Source: JBBAAW01 sp041658075
GTDB taxonomy: Bacteria; Patescibacteriota; WWE3; UBA101185; UBA10185
DNA: 10,243 nt
Direction of reading: 5' to 3'
Assembly: GCA_041658075.1 (NCBI GenBank)
Contig: JBBAAW010000024.1
Location: forward strand, 1 to 10,243
Part shown: positions 5,543 through 10,243 of the stretch, piece by piece
Layout of the letters: the number at the start of each line of letters is the position of its first letter
Position numbering within the stretch: position 1 is the stretch's first letter
Program-made: the position numbers and the translations under genes
The notes under the pieces: model-generated
The model's input: only the letters and a program-made list of their open reading frames with translations
The model's database searches: none
What the model was told of the DNA's origin: nothing

Positions 5543-5549
5543 TTTGACT

Positions 5550-8408
5550 ATGGTAAAAACGATTCCACAACTAGAAACAGAAGTTTTGGACTTTTGGAAG
5601 AAAAATAAGGTTTTTGAAAAATCCGTTGAGAAAAATTCGGCTGACAATTCTTATGTTTTTTACGACGGCCCGCCCTTTATTTCGGGTTTGCCTCATTACG
5701 GTCATTTGCTTGGTTCTATAGCTAAGGACGTCATTCCCAGATATTGGACCATGAAAGGAAAGCGTGTGGAAAGAGTCTGGGGTTGGGATGCACATGGTCT
5801 TACGGTGGAAAATAAGGTTCAAAAGGAACTGGGCATAAAAAACAGGCGCGACATTGAAAAGTTTGGTTTAGAAAAGTTTACGGAAGAATGTTACAGATAT
5901 ACCTCGCAAGTTTCCGCGGAGTGGGAGTGGTATGTGGATAAAATTGGTCGTTGGGTGGACTTTAAAAATGCCTACAGAACTACCGACCAAACCTATATGG
6001 AAAGCGTCATTTGGGCTTTTAAGCAGCTATACGACAAGGGATTAATCTACGAAGGGGTAAGAACCTCTCTTTATTGCACGACTTGCGGAACGCCCGTCTC
6101 TAACTTTGAAATCGCCATGGATAATTCGTATAAGGACTTTGAAGATCCGGCGATTACTGTTGAGTTTAAAATTCTTACAAAAGGCAAATTTAAGGGTGAC
6201 TATATTTTAGCTTGGACCACTACTCCCTGGACGATTCCCTCAAACCGGGCTTTAGTGGTAGCCCCACAGGAAGATTATGTAGTTTTTGAAAGCGAAGTTC
6301 CTGAAAATAGATACATTTGTGCTAAAAAAAGACTGGAAGCAATAATCGGAGACTCTACACATAAAATCGTTGATGAGTTTAAAGGCTCTGTGCTTTTAGG
6401 GCTCGAGTACGAGCCCCCGTACAGGTTTTTTGCGTCGTCAGAAAAAGAATTTAAAGTCTACAACTTTGAGGGTATGGTTAATATGGAAGAAGGTACGGGA
6501 ATAGTTCATAGCGCTCCCGGATTTGGGGAGATTGACACTAAAATGGGACGACAGTACGGGCTGCGGGTTATGATGACCATTGATGGCGAAGGCTGTTTTG
6601 TGCAGGGTGACGCGGGCGAGAACCCTTTTTATAAAATGTTTTATACTAAAGCTAATCCCGTAATTACGGAAGATTTGGATAAACGCGGATTTTTGTTTGA
6701 CAGTAAAAAAATTGTTCACAGGGTGCCGTATCATGATAGATGTAATACAGTTCTCATTCAAAAAGCCCAAAATTCGTGGTTTGTAAAAGTCGAACAGCTA
6801 AAAAAAGAACTGCTGGAAAATAATAAGGACATTAATTGGGTTCCGTCGCACATAAAAGAAGGTAGGTTTAGGCTTGGTGTAGAGCAAGCCCCCGACTGGT
6901 GTATTTCTAGAAACCGTTTTTGGGCTACCCCTATGCCGGTTTGGGAAAGTGATGACGGGGAAAGAATAGTGGTAGGGTCAATCAAAGAAATTGAGGAATT
7001 ATCGGGTCAAAAAGTAGAAAATTTGCACCGACCTTACATTGACAAAGTTGAATTTATCAAAAACGGCAAAGTATTTAAGCGTAGACAAGAAGTTTTGGAT
7101 TCCTGGATGGAAGCGGGATCCATGCCTTACGCCCAAATTCACTATCCATTTGAGAATAAAGATAAGTTTGAAAAGAATTTTCCCGGCGACTACATTGTGG
7201 AATATGTTGGGCAAGTTAGGGCTTGGTTTTATGTGATGCATGTACTTTCCACGGCCCTATTTGGTAAGGCATCCTTTAAGAATGTTGTTTCAACCGGGGT
7301 TATGGCCGGATCTGATGGGAGAAAGATGAGCAAAACTTACAACAACTACACGGATCCAAAGGAAGCTTTGACTAAATATGGAGGTGATGCATTACGACTC
7401 TACCTTATGGGCTCGCCTTTGATGGTGGGGGAAAATGCCAATTTTGACGAAATGGACCTAAAGAATAAACTACAAAGGACGCTTAATCCGCTTTGGAACA
7501 GCTATAAATTCTTTGAGACTTACGCTCTCTCTAATGGCTGGAGTGTCAAAAAGATACAAAATAACGAGCATGTTTTGGACAAATGGATCCAGATTCGTTT
7601 AATGCAGTTGGTAGAAACCACGGTTAAAAACTTGGAAAATTATACGGTTCCTCCAATGGTGCGAGAGTTGGAGAACTTTGTTGACGACTTGTCGCGTTGG
7701 TATATAAGACGGTCAAGAGACAGAATTTCTTCTGGCGATGCTTCCGCACTTACGGTTTTATACAACGTCCTTCTGAATGCATCTAACGCAACAGCGCCCC
7801 TGATTCCCTTTCTGACCGAATCAATTTATCGAGGTCTAAGGCAATTTGACGGAAGTTTAAGCGAGGAGTCCGTGCATCTGAGGTCGTTCACGAGTTTTAA
7901 TTACACCGATGCTAGTTCCGACTTGATTTTGTCGAACATGGAAAAGTCCAAAAAAATCTCATCTCTCGTGTTATCTCTAAGGATGCAGGTCGGAGTGGCC
8001 GTAAGACAGCCCCTATCGCAAATAAATGTTATAGGTGTGAAATTGGATCCTGAATACCGGCAATTAATTAAAGATGAAACCAATGTGGAGAAAATTGTTT
8101 GGAGCCAGAAAGTTTTTGAGCAAGTTGATTGGATCAAAATTCAAGAGGGCGATCTGGAAGTGGGTTTATGCACAAAAATTACTCCCGATTTAAAAATAAA
8201 GGGTGACGCCAGGGAGTTGGTGAGAAAGATTCAGGATCTGCGAAAAGAGAAGAGACTTACAGTAAACCAAAAGATCTCGATAACTTACCCAAACACACAG
8301 GAATTTGTTTTAGCGGTGGAAAAAATGGGAGAGGATATTAAACAGAAGGTTGGGGCGATAGAACTTTTGGCGGGTAATGTTGAGGCGGTGCAGGTGACCA
8401 GCTTATAA
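5550..8408 (+). CDS. ileS: Isoleucyl-tRNA synthetase, eukaryote-like type 2
   Basis: IleRS joins isoleucine to tRNA-Ile using ATP and edits mischarged valine. The 952-residue protein is a class I synthetase with HYGH at 49-52 (PPFISGLPHYGH) and KMSKT at 592-596. The CP1 editing domain has WTTTPWT at 222-228 and the amino-group-binding Asp at 329 (HSAPGFGEID). A CxxC (C176/C179) could bind zinc. The anticodon-binding helical domain follows the KMSKT loop. The GLPHYGHLL and GWDAHGLTVE wording matches the type 2 (eukaryote-like) branch, known for mupirocin tolerance, more than the E. coli type. Type 2 enzymes are usually 1,030 residues or more, so the C-terminal region is short. I start at the ATG at 5550; an in-frame TTG at 5544 lacks support. 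The gene is divergent from the kinase and appears to be transcribed alone. Confidence 0.96.
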   Translation: MVKTIPQLETEVLDFWKKNKVFEKSVEKNSADNSYVFYDGPPFISGLPHYGHLLGSIAKDVIPRYWTMKGKRVERVWGWDAHGLTVENKVQKELGIKNRRDIEKFGLEKFTEECYRYTSQVSAEWEWYVDKIGRWVDFKNAYRTTDQTYMESVIWAFKQLYDKGLIYEGVRTSLYCTTCGTPVSNFEIAMDNSYKDFEDPAITVEFKILTKGKFKGDYILAWTTTPWTIPSNRALVVAPQEDYVVFESEVPENRYICAKKRLEAIIGDSTHKIVDEFKGSVLLGLEYEPPYRFFASSEKEFKVYNFEGMVNMEEGTGIVHSAPGFGEIDTKMGRQYGLRVMMTIDGEGCFVQGDAGENPFYKMFYTKANPVITEDLDKRGFLFDSKKIVHRVPYHDRCNTVLIQKAQNSWFVKVEQLKKELLENNKDINWVPSHIKEGRFRLGVEQAPDWCISRNRFWATPMPVWESDDGERIVVGSIKEIEELSGQKVENLHRPYIDKVEFIKNGKVFKRRQEVLDSWMEAGSMPYAQIHYPFENKDKFEKNFPGDYIVEYVGQVRAWFYVMHVLSTALFGKASFKNVVSTGVMAGSDGRKMSKTYNNYTDPKEALTKYGGDALRLYLMGSPLMVGENANFDEMDLKNKLQRTLNPLWNSYKFFETYALSNGWSVKKIQNNEHVLDKWIQIRLMQLVETTVKNLENYTVPPMVRELENFVDDLSRWYIRRSRDRISSGDASALTVLYNVLLNASNATAPLIPFLTESIYRGLRQFDGSLSEESVHLRSFTSFNYTDASSDLILSNMEKSKKISSLVLSLRMQVGVAVRQPLSQINVIGVKLDPEYRQLIKDETNVEKIVWSQKVFEQVDWIKIQEGDLEVGLCTKITPDLKIKGDARELVRKIQDLRKEKRLTVNQKISITYPNTQEFVLAVEKMGEDIKQKVGAIELLAGNVEAVQVTSL

Positions 8409-8449
8409 TCGTGAAAATCTGTGCTTTTTCTTGGATTTTAACGCTTTTG

Positions 8450-8477
8450 TTGACAAAATCGTGAATTACTATACAAT
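8450..8477 (+). promoter_or_regulatory. Promoter of fic, leaderless start
   Basis: A perfect -35, TTGACA (8450-8455), is followed after 16 bp by TACAAT (8472-8477), which matches five of six -10 bases. Six bases then lead to the ATG at 8484, so the predicted +1 is the first base of the start codon. No Shine-Dalgarno is present. The gap from the ileS stop to this promoter (8409-8449) holds a T-rich stretch but no convincing terminator hairpin. Confidence 0.65.
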
Positions 8478-8483
8478 GACAAC

Positions 8484-9362
8484 ATGACAAAAACAAGGCA
8501 TGTTTACAATAAAATCAATCAACTAAGGGCTCGTTTCTACACCGCTTCCGCAGATAAGCAGTCGCTTTTGGACATAATAAACGAGGCAGAAGTCGCCGAG
8601 CAGGTATATAACTCCAACGCTATTGAAAACAGCACACTCACGCTAGAAGAAACAGAAAGAATATTATTACAGATAGAATTGGATAGATATATTACCGAAA
8701 GAGAAATTTTTGAAGCCAAGAACCTTGCCCGAGTGGTTTCATATATTGAAAAAAGAGCCAAAGAACAGGAGCTTAGCCTCGAGGTTATATTAACGCTACA
8801 CAAAATGCTTATGGCAAATATTTGCGATGATGTTGCGGGTAGGTTTCGTAAAGAAAATGAGTGGGTAAGAGTCGCAAGTCATATAGCTCCCAACCCAAAA
8901 GAAGTGGTAAAAAGATTGGGGGACGCGCTTGTAGCATACAATTCCAGCAGTCACGAAAATATTATAAAAAGAATTGCGCACATTCACCTTTCATTTGAGT
9001 ACATTCACCCTTTTGTTGACGGAAATGGACGAATTGGAAGAGTCATAAATAATTACTTGCTTATAAGAGAGGGTTTTGTGCCCATTAACATTAAATTTAT
9101 TGACAGAAGAAAGTACTACGACGCATTTAAAGAATTTGATGAAAAAGGTGTTACAGATGTTATGGAGGAAATTGTCGGTAAGGCTCTCACTAACAGTTAT
9201 CACAAACGACTGGCTTATTTAGAAGGTGCGCGCATTGTAGCATTGGCGCAGTACGCAAAGGAGAGTAGAATGTCGCATTCAAATTTAATTAACAAGGCTA
9301 ACCGTCAGACCATAGAGGCTTTTCTTGAAAAGGGCGTTTGGAAAATTGGCGCTAAAATATGA
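8484..9362 (+). CDS. Fic-domain protein, probable adenylyltransferase with N-terminal inhibitory helix
   Basis: The 292-residue protein carries the complete Fic motif HPFVDGNGRIGR (175-186), with catalytic H175. Fic enzymes usually transfer AMP from ATP to a protein hydroxyl; a few use other nucleotides or phosphate. An S-x-x-x-E-N inhibitory motif, SNAIEN, lies upstream at 44-49. Its E48 would occupy the ATP gamma-phosphate site, making this a class II (N-terminal helix) self-inhibited Fic protein that needs no separate antitoxin. The C-terminus (about 262-292, SHSNLINKANRQTIEAF then GVWKIG) resembles an excisionase/MerR-like DNA-binding helix-turn-helix (HTH_17), so it may regulate a promoter or be tethered to DNA. 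Many class II Fic proteins have 330-370 residues with a winged helix at this end. The stop codon overlaps the next gene's ATG. The protein target is unknown. Confidence 0.92.
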   Translation: MTKTRHVYNKINQLRARFYTASADKQSLLDIINEAEVAEQVYNSNAIENSTLTLEETERILLQIELDRYITEREIFEAKNLARVVSYIEKRAKEQELSLEVILTLHKMLMANICDDVAGRFRKENEWVRVASHIAPNPKEVVKRLGDALVAYNSSSHENIIKRIAHIHLSFEYIHPFVDGNGRIGRVINNYLLIREGFVPINIKFIDRRKYYDAFKEFDEKGVTDVMEEIVGKALTNSYHKRLAYLEGARIVALAQYAKESRMSHSNLINKANRQTIEAFLEKGVWKIGAKI

Positions 9363-10243
9363 CCTGGTTTTTATTTACAATTATTTCGCCTGTTTTAAAC
9401 GCGCTGGTTAATTACATAGACAAATACTTAATTGAAAAGGTAGTTGAGGGCAGGGGAATAGGGTCACTTATTATATTTTCGGCTTTAATGGGACTTCCGG
9501 TAGCGCTTTTAATTTTGATATTTGGCCCCAATGTTTTTAGCATTCATCCAAAAAACGCCCTTTTGATTATGTTAAATGGAACTTTTTATGTGGCTTGGGT
9601 TTTGCCTTATCTCTATGCGTTAAAAAAAGACGAAGCCTCCGTGGTAGCGCCGCTTTTTCAGTTATCGTCTATAATGGCTTTTGCGCTTGGTTTTCTTATT
9701 TTGGGAGAAGGCATCAATTCTATTCAGTTTTTGGGTTGTCTGTTAATTTTATTTGGTGCAGTTGGACTTTCTTTGGAAAGAAACTTAAAAGGTTTTAAGG
9801 TAAAGTATGGAGTTTTATTTCTGATCGGTATCTCTTGTTTTTTTATTGCTTTGAGTGGAGTTATTTTTAAATTTATCGCTTTGGAAGAAAGCTTTTGGGT
9901 TACTTCTTTTTGGGAAAGCCTTGGCATATTTCTATCATCACTAGTACTTTTGATGGTTAAAAGCTACCGACAACAATTCTTAAGCGTTTTAAGAAGAAAT
10001 CGTGGCAAAGTCGTAGCTTTAAACGTTGCAAACGAGACCATTGTGATTGTTGGCAAGATTACTCTAAATTACGCTACGTTATTGGCGCCTGTGGCGGTGG
10101 TTTACTTTGTGTCGGAAGGTTTTCAGCCGTTTTTTGTTTTGGCTTACGGGGTTTTGCTTTCCATCTTTTTTCCAAAGTTCGTAAGCGAAGGAATAGAAAG
10201 TCGTAAAGTCATACAAAAACTTGTTGCAATCTGTGTAATGTTT
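9359..10243 (+). CDS. EamA/DMT-superfamily membrane transporter, cut off at the right edge
   Basis: The open frame starts at an ATG sharing four bases (ATGA) with the fic stop and runs 295 codons to the edge without a stop. The product is very hydrophobic, with about nine or ten helices and two EamA-like halves (1-139 and about 148-295). The first half ends in the typical pattern: DEASVVAPLFQLSS (91-104), a helix ending in LGE (115-117), then FLGCLLILFGAVGL (124-137). Family members export or exchange small metabolites such as amino acids, nucleotide sugars or drugs; the substrate cannot be told here. EamA proteins average about 300 residues, so probably only a few are missing. No Shine-Dalgarno is visible, so translation should depend on fic through termination-reinitiation. 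The family call is confident; the functional link to Fic is not known. Confidence 0.85.
   Translation, partial: MTWFLFTIISPVLNALVNYIDKYLIEKVVEGRGIGSLIIFSALMGLPVALLILIFGPNVFSIHPKNALLIMLNGTFYVAWVLPYLYALKKDEASVVAPLFQLSSIMAFALGFLILGEGINSIQFLGCLLILFGAVGLSLERNLKGFKVKYGVLFLIGISCFFIALSGVIFKFIALEESFWVTSFWESLGIFLSSLVLLMVKSYRQQFLSVLRRNRGKVVALNVANETIVIVGKITLNYATLLAPVAVVYFVSEGFQPFFVLAYGVLLSIFFPKFVSEGIESRKVIQKLVAICVMF

Noticed and set aside
6438..6770. 110-codon minus-strand open frame inside ileS
   Set aside because: It lies opposite conserved IleRS editing-domain sequence and has no Shine-Dalgarno or promoter; it is a shadow.
8409..8449. Possible terminator after ileS (GAAAA and TTTTC arms followed by T-rich DNA)
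   Set aside because: The stem would be five weak, nearly all A-T pairs with an eight-base loop; not enough to call.
9595..9927. Two short open frames (plus 9595-9798, minus 9724-9927) in the right-hand region
   Set aside because: Both overlap the long uninterrupted EamA-type frame from 9359 to the edge, which has a clear family pattern.
1..10243. CRISPR arrays, tRNA or rRNA genes, IS elements, or a recoded genetic code
   Set aside because: No spaced direct repeats, cloverleaf or rRNA-like segments, or transposase motifs were seen in either strand, and TGA acts as a normal stop in three genes.

Overview
The window looks like a piece of a bacterial chromosome, probably from a Patescibacteria/CPR lineage (Microgenomates or Katanobacteria-like would be my guess, at low confidence). 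The reasons are very dense packing, moderately AT-rich DNA, a eukaryote-like (type 2) isoleucyl-tRNA synthetase, a recA tail-recX-RNase Y-YmdB-HU gene order, and an orphan soluble histidine kinase. TGA ends rny, the YmdB gene and fic, and no gene needs it as a sense codon. The standard bacterial code (table 11) therefore applies, which argues against Gracilibacteria or Absconditabacteria. No tRNA, rRNA, CRISPR array, IS element or prophage gene was found, and no gene-free stretch exceeds about 100 bases.

Positions 1-4171 form a rightward cluster. It starts with the acidic end of a gene that is probably recA, then a GC hairpin. Next come a small basic unknown protein and a PIN-domain ribonuclease that overlap by 47 nt in a toxin-antitoxin-like layout. 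recX, RNase Y (rny), a YmdB-type metallophosphoesterase with two altered metal ligands, and an HU protein follow. A good sigma-70-type promoter overlaps the recX stop codon and should drive rny. A stem-loop and a rho-independent terminator close the cluster at about 4177-4240.

Positions 4257-5495 hold a leftward, membrane-free PAS histidine kinase that converges on HU. Only 54 bp separate its start from the divergent rightward ileS (5550-8408), and the two promoters overlap in that gap. After ileS comes a self-inhibited (class II) Fic protein with a good promoter. Its stop codon overlaps the start of an EamA/DMT-family permease that runs off the right edge.

The most interesting general pattern is in start signals. 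Genes inside the rightward cluster have Shine-Dalgarno sequences (PIN, recX, rny, HU) or start right after the previous stop (YmdB). Genes at the head of a transcription unit (small ORF at 124, histidine kinase, fic, and less exactly ileS) have no Shine-Dalgarno but a -10 hexamer ending 6-7 nt before the ATG. That places the predicted +1 on the start codon and suggests leaderless mRNAs. These are sequence readings and have not been tested.
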